A program made the position numbers and the translations under genes. From contig CM044862.1 of the NCBI GenBank assembly GCA_024500155.1, positions 41,984,001-42,048,000 of the forward strand: a stretch of DNA of 64,000 nt, given 5' to 3'. Below, piece after piece: positions 21,441 through 33,193 of the stretch (positions within the stretch are counted from its first letter, which is position 1; each line of letters begins with the position of its first letter). A model generated the notes under the pieces. It searched no databases, was not told the DNA's origin, and worked only from the letters and a program-made list of their open reading frames with translations. This stretch comes from Chenopodium formosanum (lineage: Eukaryota; Streptophyta; Magnoliopsida; Caryophyllales; Amaranthaceae).

Positions 21441-23411
21441 CTAATTCTCATCCATGTTATTAGCAGGGACCACTTCCTCAGCAACAGGCTTCGTACTCTC
21501 TAGGACATCCCTGACCTCGGCGTTGTGAGGAGAATTCACTTCCTCATCAGCGTAGCTCAACAACAATGTGCCAGGAGCAGCAGTCCCTACAGGAAATGCA
21601 ACCTCAAAAGCAGCCTTGTCAGCATCATAATCTCAGGCCTCATGTTTTCCTTGCTGAAACTCCTCCATCATTTCCAGACGAGCTTTCCCAAAGTAATACG
21701 CTGCAGCATCAACAACCTCGTTTCCAGCCTCCTTCAAGGTCCTCTTCAGCCCATCACGTTCAGCAATGCATTCCCTATGCCTAGCACGTCCAGTCTTCAG
21801 AGCCTTAGTGGAAGCCTTGTACTTGTCAGAAAGAGCATCACGCTCCTTCTTCATAGCCTTATACACTCGAGTAAACTCTGACACTTTGCCCAGTACGCCC
21901 AAACAAGACTGAAGGCTCTGCAGAATACGAAATCAAGTAAGAGATGCGCAATCTGATATAACCATGTTTATTAAATTTCTATTTTTTTTTCGGAGTATAC
22001 CATACCTGGAAAAACTGCACATCAGTCTCTTGAGAAAGGTCAGCGAAAGTCTGCGAGGACTGGCGATCCTTGAAGGACGGAAACAGTAAGGTATCCACAT
22101 GCGGAGCCAAGGAATCAAAAGAGAAATCAACAGCATCAACATCAATAGGTACCCCCAACTTCCTCTTAAGGCCAGTACGAGGTGGAGGTGGGGGAAGACC
22201 GCTCTTTGGAGCCACCGTGTTGAGAGGAACAACCTCACTAGTTTGAGGAGAAGAGCGATGTTTAAGGCGGCCCAGGAGAGAGGACGAGCTAAGAAGGTCA
22301 TGAGACCTTAGTGACCTTGAAGTATCTACAAGGAACATGGCAGAATTCAAAAGGGGATACAACAAGGAACATGACAAACGCATACAACAAGGAACATGAC
22401 AAACGCATACAACAAGGAACAGGACAAACATACTCAGCAAGATACATAACCACCTTAGAAAGGACAAACAAATTGAGAACCAAGTAAATCATTAACAAGG
22501 GCGAAACAAATTTGCAACAGGACACATCTACAGGGAATAACACAACAAAAATCACAAGCACATCAGAAAAAAGAAGAACATACCTTGAGACATAGTTGGG
22601 GCAACTTTCTGCTCAGAATCAGAATTGTTTAAGGACTTGATATGGATAACCGCTTCTGATTGTGTAAACTTGATGAAAGATCTCTCGTCTGCACTCAACT
22701 CGTACAACTTGTCTATCAGGGACGATGACTGAGAACGCTGCTTCAATTTACTCACTGCAACCATCAAGCAAATAAGCCCAAATCAACAAAGAAGGAGAGC
22801 AAAACACAAGAAAATGAGAAAACAAAATACCTTCGGCCTCAACAGTGTCAATAAAAAAGTCACAATCACCACCCAACGAATCAATCCTAAAAAAGAAGAA
22901 CTTGTGATACCACTTCTTGTCAAACGCCTTCTCCAAATCAATCACCAAAGGACCAACATCATCCTTCAAATGAAGACCAACCCGACCCTTACCACTGGTC
23001 CTAATAGTATAAGGATAACACAAATCCCTCACATCAAGTTCTAAACCCAATTTCACACTCACCAAATCAAAAATTCTCAAAACCCTCCAAGTTTGGGGCA
23101 ATAACTGACAAGGTGAAACCCTAACCCTAGAGAGAAATTGGCGAACAAGAGGAGAAAAAGGGAAGGTATGCCCAATTGCCAAAGAAGCACACCCAACCAG
23201 GGGCGGTCCAGTCAGCCCTCTCCCTAGAAGATGGGATTTTCACCACAACCCCATCAGGGAATCGTGCAACAGCAGCGATGCTCTGAACTTCTTCTCTCGT
23301 TATGGTGGAAGGATAAACATCCTTAGTAGGGAATACGTTCTGCGCCACCAAAGACGACTTTTTCACACCCTCATCCACCCCAGCAAACACCACTTTTACA
23401 TGACCACCCAT
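21441..23411 (-). pseudogene. Antisense gene of element A (putative gypsy-type transposon extra ORF, four exons)
   Basis: On the minus strand, four exons with GT..AG borders can be read: 23411-22831, 22754-22584, 22325-22006 and 21917-21441. The N-terminal part contains PSTITREEVQSIAAVARFP, then GWVCF and FPFSPLVRQFLSRVRVSP, a pattern I recognise from the plant 'putative gypsy type transposon' domain found in Tat extra ORFs. A proline/serine linker follows (GLPPPPPRTGLKRKLG). Exon 4 is a Lys/Glu-rich coiled coil (VYKAMKKERDALSDKYKAST) ending AAYYFGKARLEMMEEFQQG. Two lesions are visible: a frame change near 23165, and an in-frame TGA at about 21632. Intron 2 (22326-22583) carries three 25-bp repeats of acaaggaacatgacaaacgcat type. 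Function is unknown; the start at 23411 (MGGHVKVVF) is chosen from the domain layout. Confidence 0.6.
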
Positions 23412-23719
23412 CGCAAAACGAAAAAGAAAACAACGAAGTAAAGAAACAGAGGAAACAGAGAAGAGAGAGAAAATACCTGGTGAGAACTGAAAATTGGGGC
23501 AAAGCAATGAAGTGATTAGACAAGAGCCTGCACACTCAATAAATACCAAAAAATAAATAAACCGCCATGAACGGTTATCGAGGAAGTTGCCTTAAAATTG
23601 CCATCACGTTTCCTATTTTGCTAATCGTTGAAATAATTTATGAAAAATTCAAAATCTTTCCAACGACTTTTAAAGTAATTTTCACTTCCAAATACTTGAA
23701 AATAAAAACTAGGGGCAAT

Positions 23720-24263
23720 TTTTGGGCCCGTATTATCACACGACCTATTGCATTTAGGGCACCAATCCAAGGCCATTAAGTCAGCAAGAATATGCAAAAC
23801 GACTTGATTGAAATAAACACGGAAAGCAGCATCAAGCATATCAATCAAGGAGATACTTGCCAAAGATACACCTACAGAGCAAGAAACAAGATAAATCAAG
23901 AAGATCTTATGCATTTCAAAGATATTCTGAATATATTTGTAAACCCTAGAGATCCCTAGATATAAATAAGAAGAATTAGACATTTTAACAGTCATGTACA
24001 TTCGCATATATATAAATATAAACAATTTGCTCTACTTTTATTTACGGAACTGCGTCCCTACTGAACAAGGAGGCCTATCCTTACTTAGTATTGTATCTCT
24101 AAACTCATCTTCTTTATATAATTGAATGTTTACTGCTTACTTATTAATTACTTATTGATTTATTATCGTTCTTAGTTATTTCATATGCTATTGGTAGAAT
24201 GATTATTATTACCCCTCAAACCTAGCAAATTCATAGATACCCTTATTGAGATTTGCCTAAACA
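23720..24263 (+). repeat. 3' LTR of element A
   Basis: Matches the 5' LTR (8917-9449). The first bases are ttttgggcccg rather than tgttgggcccg. It ends cctaaaca, followed by target duplicate tgaat. The purine tract aactaggggcaa precedes it. Confidence 0.88.
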
Positions 24264-24449
24264 TGAATGACAAAACTAAACTTTGAGTGAGGAAGAATAG
24301 ATGATGGAAATTAGCAATGGAGAACTGAGACATTATTATTTGCAATGGAGAATTGAGACATTATTTTTAATGAAAAAAATTTAAAAGTGAGAATGAGAGA
24401 GAACGGAGAGATAAGGATGCAAATTTCATTTTAATGGTATTGAAGTGGA

Positions 24450-24707
24450 AACCACTACTTGAGGGCTTGTTTGACATCAGTTTTGGTTTTCAGTTTCCTT
24501 TTTTTTTTTTAAAACCAAAAACCAAAAACTGGAAACAAGAAAAAGGTGTTTCCACTTTTCTGTTGTCAGTTTTTAAAATTACTATAATTTTAATAAGTTT
24601 ATATAATTTTTGATTCATTATGGGACTCATTTCATATGCTTTTAGAAAACAAAAAACCAAAAAACAGAAAACCACAGCAATGCCAAACGAACCCTGAAGT
24701 AGCGGTT
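24450..24707. mobile_element. MITE-like element with imperfect ~28-bp terminal inverted repeats
   Basis: The left end aaccactacttgagggcttg continues to gtttgacat. The right end reads, on the minus strand, aaccgctacttcagggttcg continuing to gtttggcat. The match is 23 of 28. The interior is AT-rich and non-coding with poly-A/T and aaccaaaaacc repeats. The gggcttgtttg core is typical of hAT-type MITEs. The host target duplication is not clear, so the exact ends are uncertain. Confidence 0.5.
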
Positions 24708-25251
24708 TTATTTTGATGAAACCTTTCCTTTTTATGAAAACGCTACTTCATTTTTCTGTTTTCCTACTGAAATCGCCATTTGAGAAATCGGTTTTGCCAA
24801 AAAATATCGGGAAAATAATAATTCACTGAATTGCTAACGTGGATGGTTAATTGGGAATTTTGAAATAGTAAAGGTATGTTAGGAATTATAAATCTTCCAT
24901 TAATATTACAAAGGGTAAGCTTAGGAAAATTATGAATAAAGAAACAACGAATATATATAAACCTAAAATGTATTCTTTTGAGTGTCAAAAATGATACTCA
25001 TTAGGTGGTCAATCTTTCGGAAGTAATTATTCCATCTCCATCCTTTACCTCTTAATTGGATTAATATAATAAAATTTGATTACTTTCATCTCTATCCGTA
25101 TAGAAAAAAAGAAGAGACCAAAAAATTCTTTATGTCCTTTTTTAACAAATGAATATCACATTAAATTCCTCATAAATTTTTTAAGTTTCATTATTTTGGA
25201 AAACTTGTACATCGGCAAGAGATCAGAAATCACTTGTCTTTTAAAAGAAAA
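24708..25251. other. Intergenic DNA, nothing recognised
   Basis: AT-rich sequence without a supported gene. The short motif gctacttc recurs just outside the MITE (24749), which may reflect older repeats. Confidence 0.4.
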
Positions 25252-25290
25252 ACTAGTTATTGGCCCGGGCGATGCTCCGGGTCATTATAA
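25252..25290 (-). mobile_element. Helitron-like 3' terminus
   Basis: On the minus strand the sequence reads cccgg-agcatcg-cccggg, then ccaataa, then CTAG at 25255-25252, with a host T next to it. A GC-rich hairpin about 10 bases before CTRR is the standard Helitron 3' end. The element would extend to higher coordinates, but the 5' TC end is not found and no Rep/helicase frame is seen, so it is at best a non-autonomous or truncated copy. Confidence 0.4.
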
Positions 25291-25808
25291 ATATATTACT
25301 TTAATCGAACTATATATATTTTGGCTTGTTTGTCGTTGAGAGCTTAAGTGGTGATTTTTTTGTTATTTATTTAATATGATAGCTTAAGTAGTTTGTTGGT
25401 TGTATGAGTTGATTTGATTATAAGAATAATTTATTTACATTAAAATCATAAAAATATGATAAATCAAATCTTTATAAATTTGATGTCAAAATATATACTA
25501 TTCCATAATGCACAAAAATCTTTTACACTATGATTACAATTTTATGAGTTAATGCACAAAATAAAATGGAGTAATGTGTAATTTCTTACAAACTTTACTA
25601 TTATGTAATTATTAAGGAGTTACAGTCCAATTTAAGGGAAATTATCATGCATATGAAGAGTTTATCAATTAAACTTATTATTAATACATAAAAGTTAATA
25701 CATAGAGTTTTTCAATAATCAATGTTATGCTATGATTTGGTGACGACACATCATATGCCAAATGACAAATTTGTTGACACATGGCAAAACGTTATGTCTT
25801 ACCATGAG

Positions 25809-25879
<71 letters not shown>

Positions 25880-26299
25880 TGACCCTATTTGTAATTGTAA
25901 TTTTATAAATACTGAATACACATTCAACTCATCATGATTAGTTTTCTCAAAAATAACAAATTTTGTCAAGTAAAAGTTCATTGTGGGAAAAATATTCAAT
26001 TATCGAGAATAAAATCAAAGAAAGTTTAAATTAAGTTTAAACTAAGTTATATTAATCTATGCCCTATCATTGATGTTTATCTTACTTTATAGTGTGACCC
26101 TATTTGTTTTTTTTTTTTTGTTTTTTTTTCTTACTATATTTTAGAAGTAGAAATGTTATTGTGTATCTTATGTTGGAGAAAATGAAGACTATTACTTTAT
26201 CCATTATGGTTATCCTCATATTTGTCAAAGAAGTAAAGTTTAAAGGTAAGACTATTTATTCGAGTAAGCTTAATCTAATCGAAGGTTTCTTAATATATA
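25291..26299. other. AT-rich DNA with a TA microsatellite
   Basis: No gene is supported. A pure (TA)n tract occupies about 25814-25878. This stretch may be the body of the Helitron-like element ending at 25252. Confidence 0.5.
25814..25878. repeat. (TA)n microsatellite
   Basis: An uninterrupted TA dinucleotide run of about 65 bp. Confidence 0.95.
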
Positions 26300-26557
26300 C
26301 TTCCTCCGCTCTTTTTTATTTGACCCACTTTGACTTTTAAACTATTCACCACCCCTCCTTTGACCCTGTTTTGTGAATAATATGTAAGGAAAAACATATT
26401 TATGTTGGATCATTTTGAATTCGTCTCAATAAGTACAATCATAATATATAACTTTTATATTTTTTTAATTATGGAGAATTAAAGTTATTCACCGTTAAAG
26501 TTTTGCATTGACAAGCGTGATAAAAGAAACAGGTAAAGTAAAAAAGAACAGAGAAAG
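26300..26557. mobile_element. Stowaway-like MITE (Tc1/Mariner type), 258 bp
   Basis: The left end cttcctccgctctttttta and the right end taaaaaagaacagagaaag are inverted repeats matching at 16 of 19 positions. They are flanked by TA on both sides (26298-26299 and 26558-26559), the Mariner target duplication. The cttcctccg-type terminus is the usual Stowaway signature. No coding capacity. Confidence 0.82.
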
Positions 26558-26694
26558 TACAAATAAATCAACGCATTACACGAATATATGATCGCATATT
26601 CCCAAATCGGTTAACAATGAAAGTGACAATAATTCATTCCTTAAAAAAAAAAGTGACAATAATTCATAGTTTTATTTTCTAAATGTATGTAGGA

Positions 26695-26728
<34 letters not shown>

Positions 26729-26741
26729 ATGTACTTATAAT
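26558..26741. other. Spacer with a 31-bp poly-T tract
   Basis: Short AT-rich flank. T-run at about 26697-26727; ataat at 26737-26741 would be the left target copy for element D. No gene. Confidence 0.6.
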
Positions 26742-27292
26742 TGTAGGGAATATTTCAAGCATAAACTTTGGGTCCAAATGTGATAATGCAATTAAGCATG
26801 GTGGCGTCTAAAGGGAAGGAAGCTAGAGCAAAAGAGTCGCCGACAAGTTTTAGGAACTTGTAAATCGTCCACGGGTGTGAAGGTTACACCCCATTTACAA
26901 TCATAGAGATCGCTAACTCCATAGTGGTCCTGAACCATGACTTGATATTCAGGGATGATGGTACAAATCCAACCTAAACATATTGAACCGACCCTGAATA
27001 GGTCTCTACTTTATTTTTCTCATATTCTTGTGCGCTTTCGAACTATTATACAATCAATATATTAATCCTAATTATATTTAATCTAAGTTGGTTGATTATT
27101 AATGCACAAATAAATCTATTATTGGTGATCAATTGAATTAAAATCACATTAGCCTAAATATAATAATGAATTATTTTATTAAGCGTGATTTCATGTACAA
27201 TTCTCTTAAACATACGAGAAAAGGCGTGATCAAGCAATAACAATAATATCATATCAAGCAACATAATAATATTAATAGTGACACAACAAATC

Positions 27293-27406
<114 letters not shown>

Positions 27407-28000
27407 TTCTCAAAGCATTATATTAGCAAGATCTTAGGCTATGATATTAACTTGATTAATAACAAATCCTAGCATGTCACTAAGCAATAAAAATCAAAGC
27501 TTTATACCTAACATGACACTAGAAAGTAATAAACGCATCCTAAGATGATACTAGGAATTAAAATAATCTAAGCATGATTTTTATATCAAAAAAATAATTA
27601 TGTAATCAAATTACTCACTTTGATGCCTCGTACTTCTTTCGATCAAAATAATACACACGTTAGTAACTTTAATAAAGTATTAAAGAAAACAATTAATAGT
27701 ATTAATTGAAATATAGATGTGGGACCGAACCCTCAAAACTATCAACCTTTCATGTCGAGGTGTATTAGTGTATCGTGAAGGACGTATGGTGTGTGTTAGG
27801 AAAAGGTTTAGCAAATCAAGAAATTGAGTGAGAGAAAGAATAAACTTTAGCTTAAAGAGAAAGAGAGAAAAAATGATTGATGATTGTTGTTGGTGATTAT
27901 TGATGAATGGAAATTGAGAAAATCGTCCCTATTTATAGAGAAAATGACTGAAAAAAAATCAGAAAACTAGTCATAGTCCGACTCGGAGTAAAACAGGTTT

Positions 28001-28072
28001 CAACACGTAGCGATGGACTTATCACGGTGCAATGACTTCATCGCGTCGCGATATTTCCATCACGGCCTGATG
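28001..28072 (-). promoter_or_regulatory. Periodic palindrome array in the D LTR
   Basis: Four 15-mers start exactly 19 bp apart at 28001, 28020, 28039 and 28058. Examples are catcgcgtcgcgata (arms ATCGCG/CGCGAT) and catcacggcctgatg. The array ends 63 bp upstream of the minus-strand TATA box. The same motif recurs in D's leader (33103-33193). Confidence 0.65.
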
Positions 28073-29368
28073 GATCCAACGATGCACAATTCATATCATA
28101 CGATAAGATTCGTACGGAATCTGACTTTCAATCAAATTGGGTTAGTCGAATATCCGTACTTATCCTTATTAAATCAGAATTAAAAATCTATTAAAAATAT
28201 TTTTTTTATCCGATATAAAATTCTTTAATCATTATCTTTTCAAAATAGGATAAATTAGAACCTTCTAGAAATCCTTATTAAATCAGAATTAAAAATCTAT
28301 TAAAAACATTTGTTTTATCCGATATAAAATTCTTTAATCATTATCTTTTCAAAATATGATAAATTAGATACTTCTAGAATATAGTAATCAATCCTAATTT
28401 CTTTAGAATTTAAAACAACTTTATAGATAATTCAAGAAAATTAAGATAAATCTTAATGGTTTTAGAAATATAATTAAAAATAATGGACCCTCCACATGAT
28501 CCTCGGGTCCGCATATAAAGCCTGGTTTAGGCTCACTTTAGTATTTTGACCATAACTTCCTCATTATAACTCGAAATTGGGCTTATAACATATCATTGGA
28601 AAGTTCTTTTCAAGACCCATCAGACCACACTATTATTTGACTAAAATTATTAACCAAAATAAACTTCATTGGACGTTTTAATAAATAGGACATGGAATGA
28701 ACTATTTCGGATTAAAACATTATAGAAAAGGGGAAATTCACGAGACTATTCAACATTTCAACTTACACGATAAGCAATGATGTGAAAGGTACTCATTAGT
28801 GGGTTTGGTTTTTAAGGAGATACAATCAGGTGTCTACAGAAACCCCCACTTTGACTGAGTTTTAAGAAACATAAGTTTCAATAACGAATGTCAAAATAGT
28901 CGATAGAACGGATAATGGTTCAGTTCTGCGATCGTAAATTATTCTTTGCAAAGCCGATACTAGCAAACTAACTTTAGTTATACAAATAAGGAAGTTAGAA
29001 ACGTGTATCTTGCATCGTCGAGTACACGCCCCTAGGTAATATCTTTTGTTGTGTTTTGTCAACCTCCACAGTGCTCTGTGAATGCCACTGAAGGTAACAA
29101 TGCTTCGCTATCTTCATTTTCCGTGACAATCTTCCACATCCTAGGTAACATTGTCGAAGGTGACCGTGCTTCGCCATTTTCAGTTTTGTGGTGATACCTC
29201 GCCACAACAATGCTTTTTTGCTTCATTTTTGTTGTTGTGGCCGTGCTTCTCCACGGCATTGCTTCGCCGCTATAGATAATATCATCCATGCTTCGGGACA
29301 TCGTCTAAGATTGCAATATGTCGCCATCTCCAAAATCTCGCCTTTGCTTCGACTGGACCAATTAATGT

Positions 29369-29560
29369 TGACAACCTCCACACCCTAGTGAAAGCCATCA
29401 GAGACTACTACATCACAAATGGTCTTCCTAAATAAGGTTGACAACCTCCACAATCATAATGAACGTCATCGAAGACTGCTTCATCACAAACCCTTCCTCT
29501 CAAATCAAAATGACAACCTCCACAATCATATCAAATGTCGTCGAAAACCCCTTCTTAAGT
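29369..29560 (-). repeat. Tandem repeat (~70 bp unit) in the 3' tail of element D
   Basis: Three copies begin with tgacaacctccaca at about 29370, 29439 and 29511. Each is followed by a gtc/gcc-atc-gaag segment and cttcatcaca. To the left (29090-29350), tgcttcgcc recurs in less regular form. A repeat-rich tail just before the polypurine tract is also seen in element B. Confidence 0.7.
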
Positions 29561-31479
29561 ACTAATTGAGCATGTTCATTTGCGCTCAATCAAATTGCCT
29601 CTAATCTTTTGTAAAGATTGCTCGCCTACTAAGGATTTAATGCACTTGCATCTATATTTTTGTCTATAGAATTTTGCTCATGTTTATAATTATCTTGAGG
29701 TTAACCTAAGGCTTGGTATTACTCAACTTATTATGTGACTCAATCGACTTGACTCAATGAGTTTTGACACGTGTGCAGACTCAACTCGATGGTATGACTC
29801 AATGTATATACTCAACTTAATGTGATGACACAACATGAATCAACTGTGTTTGGCTTGAAAATGCAGAAAAGCAAAAAAATTTCGTTATTTTTGTGGAGGG
29901 TACCAACTTTCTCCTTAAAAAGAAAGACGTGAAAATGAAGAGGTAAAGTGCTGGTGAAAAGTGAAGTCTTTGAACTTGCTCACAAGGAAAAGAGATGAAA
30001 ATAATGAATCAAGTGACGGTGCATGTTAAATGAACTTGATCAAATGTATGTGCTGATGTTATCTCTCATGGTGCAAGGATTGTAACATCCTAGACTATCT
30101 CGATTGATGACTCGATAATGAAAGTATTTGGGTAACTTAGGCACGCATGCTAAGTACTTCATACTTTGTGATGCAATGATGATATGAGTAATGAATGACT
30201 CTAAGATGAACAGGCATGCTGTAAAGTTGTGTCAAGATTTCATGACAAAGGGTTCCTAGGGAAAGGATTATTTAGCTATGTATTTGGTGATGTGTGTGAA
30301 AGTGACACTACGGTTAGGATGCAAAGGCTAAGGTGTGGAAAATATTTGAGAAAAGCCATATAATGATGACTTTTAGGCTGGGTAAGCTAATGAAGTAGGG
30401 ATCAAGCTCCCAAGTCCAGCTCTAAATGGATAGGGATGAGCATTGAAGATCCTTTGATATGATTATGATGAATGTGAATATGAATGAACGCATTTTTTTT
30501 TCACGGCCGCAACCTAATGTGAGGTTACATACGTATCCGTTAGGAATGAATCAGGCCGAACGTAGCTCTAGCCAAACCTTGCACAAGTGTGTGTATGCCT
30601 TATAAAGGTCTTTCAAGGGTTGTAACGGGGTTAGGCTAAAGGTTAAAGAAGAAAGGATAAAAGCTATAGGCCCAAAATAAGTCCCCAAGGTGTGCAACCT
30701 TGCATTTTAATCTTTGTATTAGTATGCTTGAGGTTTTTCACCTTTTTACCTTCTTTTGTTTATTATTATTTATTTCTCTCTTTTTTTTTCTTTTGCATTT
30801 TTTCATATCCGAATCCTTTTTTATAAGTGTGGGCAATCTGATCATGCGGTCAATCACTCACTTGACATTCATGTTTATCAGGCACGGTATTGAGCACTCG
30901 ATAAGAGAAGCAGTTTAAGACGTTTTCATATCAAAGGCATGTTCATATAAATGACATTGGAACACTTGCCCTTTTGCATACTTTTATTTTTTCCTATTTG
31001 AACTTTTAAAATTTTTAAAATTTTGGTAAAATTCACTCAAGATTTTCATTGAATTTTGAAAATTGCATAAATTGCACACTAACCCATCCCAATGTTAGGT
31101 AGATGGGGATTGAAAACATAAAGGTCTATTGTTGGACGAGGCTCAAAGCGGTTTATCAAGAAAGGATTGTATATTTGAAGGGTGAAGTTGATATGATGTT
31201 CATTGATATACCTTATGCTTAGTTCAACATTTTCTTATTTTATATTTATTTTCTTATATATATTTTTTTTCGCAATGCCATGATCATATGCAAGGAAATA
31301 AATGCTCATTTTATTAAAATGGAAAGGGTAAAGATAAACTTATGAAATAAATCTAAGGATGATGAGTGGTGCCTATATATGCTAGGCTTATTAAGGGAAA
31401 GGATAAAACAAAAATAAGAAAAGAATCATAAAATATTCGTCAGTGAAGTGCGCCTCGTGCTTTGTGCTTATCATCACTC
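29561..31479 (-). other. Interior of element D, no intact gene
   Basis: AT-rich non-coding sequence. Near 30496-30570 the minus strand reads gagctacgttcggcctgatt and ggatacgtatgtaacc, matching the segment after integrase in B (53242 on). So this is the junction where pol has been deleted. Nothing else is recognised. Confidence 0.55.
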
Positions 31480-32532
31480 GGTCTTCTTGCTAGCTGGAGG
31501 CATGGGAAGCTTGTTATTATCGATCAAATTTTGGATGACTTCTTTTAGATTTCAATAACTCTCAGTACTATGACCCCTACTTTTATGGTATTTGCAATGG
31601 GCTTTTGGATTCCAACTCGGCAACCTCTTTCATGTGCAGGATCTTGGATGGGCCCAATAGAAGGCTGTATTATAGCTCATGCCTTGGCATGAAGGCTATA
31701 TCATAGCTCATCCCAATGGGAGTGAATTCTTTCCTTAGTTACTTTCTTAGCCTTTGATTATCCATGGCTAAGACATCATTAAGGTCAAAGGTACTAACAT
31801 TGTTACTAGAGTTGGTGTTTTTAGAAAAAGAAGGATTGTCGTTCTTTTTTCCTTGCCAACCATATGTTTTGCAAGATCATCCTCAATTTCAATGCCTATG
31901 TTGTAAACAGCTTTGAAGGTATTTAAATTGCATTGACATTTTACGTGCTTTTGATATTTGTCTTGGAGATTCTTAATGAACATCGTTACAGATTCTTTCT
32001 CATTTTGAACTTCAATCATCCTAGCAGAAGTTTCTTTCCATCTTTTATAAAATGCGGTGAAACCTCCGTTCTCTTTTTGTTTAAGCATTTCAATTTCCCT
32101 ATGATCAGTTTCTACTTGAATATTTCATTTGTATCTATTAATGGAAGCATGTGTAAGGGAATCCCAAGTAGCCCTTTTATGGTAGAAAGTGGGAAGAGTG
32201 AAAGGAAAACTCTTCTATCAATTCCCTTAATATCCATGATTGTTTCAAAAGCTCTTAAATGAAAGTAAAGATTGTCAATTGGTTTGAGTTTTGGGATGTC
32301 ATTGGCATTGAAATTTTATGGAAGAAGTTCCTTGTCCACTAAGACCCCTTTGGAGCTAATCCCATTGTACTTGTAGTCATTAGACATTTGACTCAAGCTT
32401 TCTTCTATGCATTTGATGGTTTCAACTGGCACTTGCTTGCTAGGATGACCGACTTGAGTAGCAAGTCTTGAAAAATATCAGTAAGTCCATTCACAGTCTA
32501 TTGAAGCTGTTGAAATTCTTCTTAAGTGGCCA
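31480..32532 (-). pseudogene. Gag pseudogene of element D
   Basis: The minus-strand translation follows the gag of B in pieces. It starts ATGGCCACTTAAGAAGA at 32532 (B has MATKEDIENL). The best open part (32088-31768) reads MLKQKENGGFTAFYKRWKE ... ESVTMFIKNLQDKYQKH ... FKAVYNIGIEIEDDLAK, matching B's SILKQKENEGFTTYLSRW and FEAVYDIGISIEDELMK. The C-terminal motif CKYHKSRGHST and NLIDNNKLPMPP follow near 31590-31480 (B: CKYHQGKGRNTEKCW). Several stops and frame changes interrupt it. In the family this protein forms the virus-like particle. Confidence 0.75.
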
Positions 32533-33102
32533 TTATTCTTAACTTTCTTCTTCGACAGATCGGTTTATCAAAGAGTAGTACTTGAATAAAGGTGTTGTCC
32601 TTGATTAGATTCCCTTCCCACCTTGACCAATCGTTGCGGAAAGGGAAGTCATGGATACTCATTGTTAATTATTTGACTCACACTCAATTCAACATGTATA
32701 GGTGGGAAAAGATTATGGTGTATGAGAGGAATGATATGTATGGAGAAAGCATGTAAGATGAAGGTGGTGTATGAATGTGGAAAATGTGAAAGAAGGAAAG
32801 TTTGAGATTTGTAATGTATGGAAAAGTGATGTAGATGGAAAGATATGGAAGAATTCGGAAATATAATGGACCCTCAACTCAAATGATGGAAAAGGCAACT
32901 CATGCATGGACCTAAGACATGGTCATGGTGACACATATACAAAGTGTGTGCATTGACTAGTGAGTGAAAGTTACATGTTTAAGTCTTGTGTGATGACCAT
33001 GGGACTATGTGATTAGCCTCAAACAAAGGCCATATTAGGACCTCGGTTATTAATTAATTAAGTTAATTAGACTCGACGCGAAGACCTGAAAAGAAAATGA
33101 AC

Positions 33103-33193
33103 CATCACACAGTAATGGAACATTCGCGTTGCGTCAGTCCCATCGCTAAGCGATATTTCTATCACGTGGTGATGAACACTGGCGCTTTGCGTT
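33103..33193 (-). promoter_or_regulatory. Palindrome array in the leader of element D
   Basis: Palindrome-like 15-mers start at 33103, 33122, 33141, 33160 and 33179, exactly 19 bp apart. The clearest are catcgctaagcgata (arms ATCGCT/AGCGAT) and tatcacgtggtgatg (arms ATCAC/GTGAT). The motif is the same class as in D's LTR array. B shows the same pairing of LTR and leader arrays. Confidence 0.6.

Larger units (their letters stand above)
8917..24263 (+). mobile_element. Element A: Tat-lineage Ty3/Gypsy retrotransposon, gag-less, with nested element C
   Basis: LTRs lie at 8917-9449 and 23720-24263. The 5-bp target duplication is tgaat (8912-8916 and 24264-24268). The primer site TGGCGCCCACCGTGGGGC is at 9453-9470. 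Domain order is protease, RT, RNase H, a second RNase H and integrase, followed by 2.9 kb with an antisense gene; this arrangement is typical of the Tat lineage. Almost nothing lies between the PBS and protease, so gag is missing. Pol carries stops and a frameshift, and the RT is split by element C. The LTRs differ at scattered sites and by small indels, so A is older than C. Without C, the element is about 8 kb. Confidence 0.9.
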
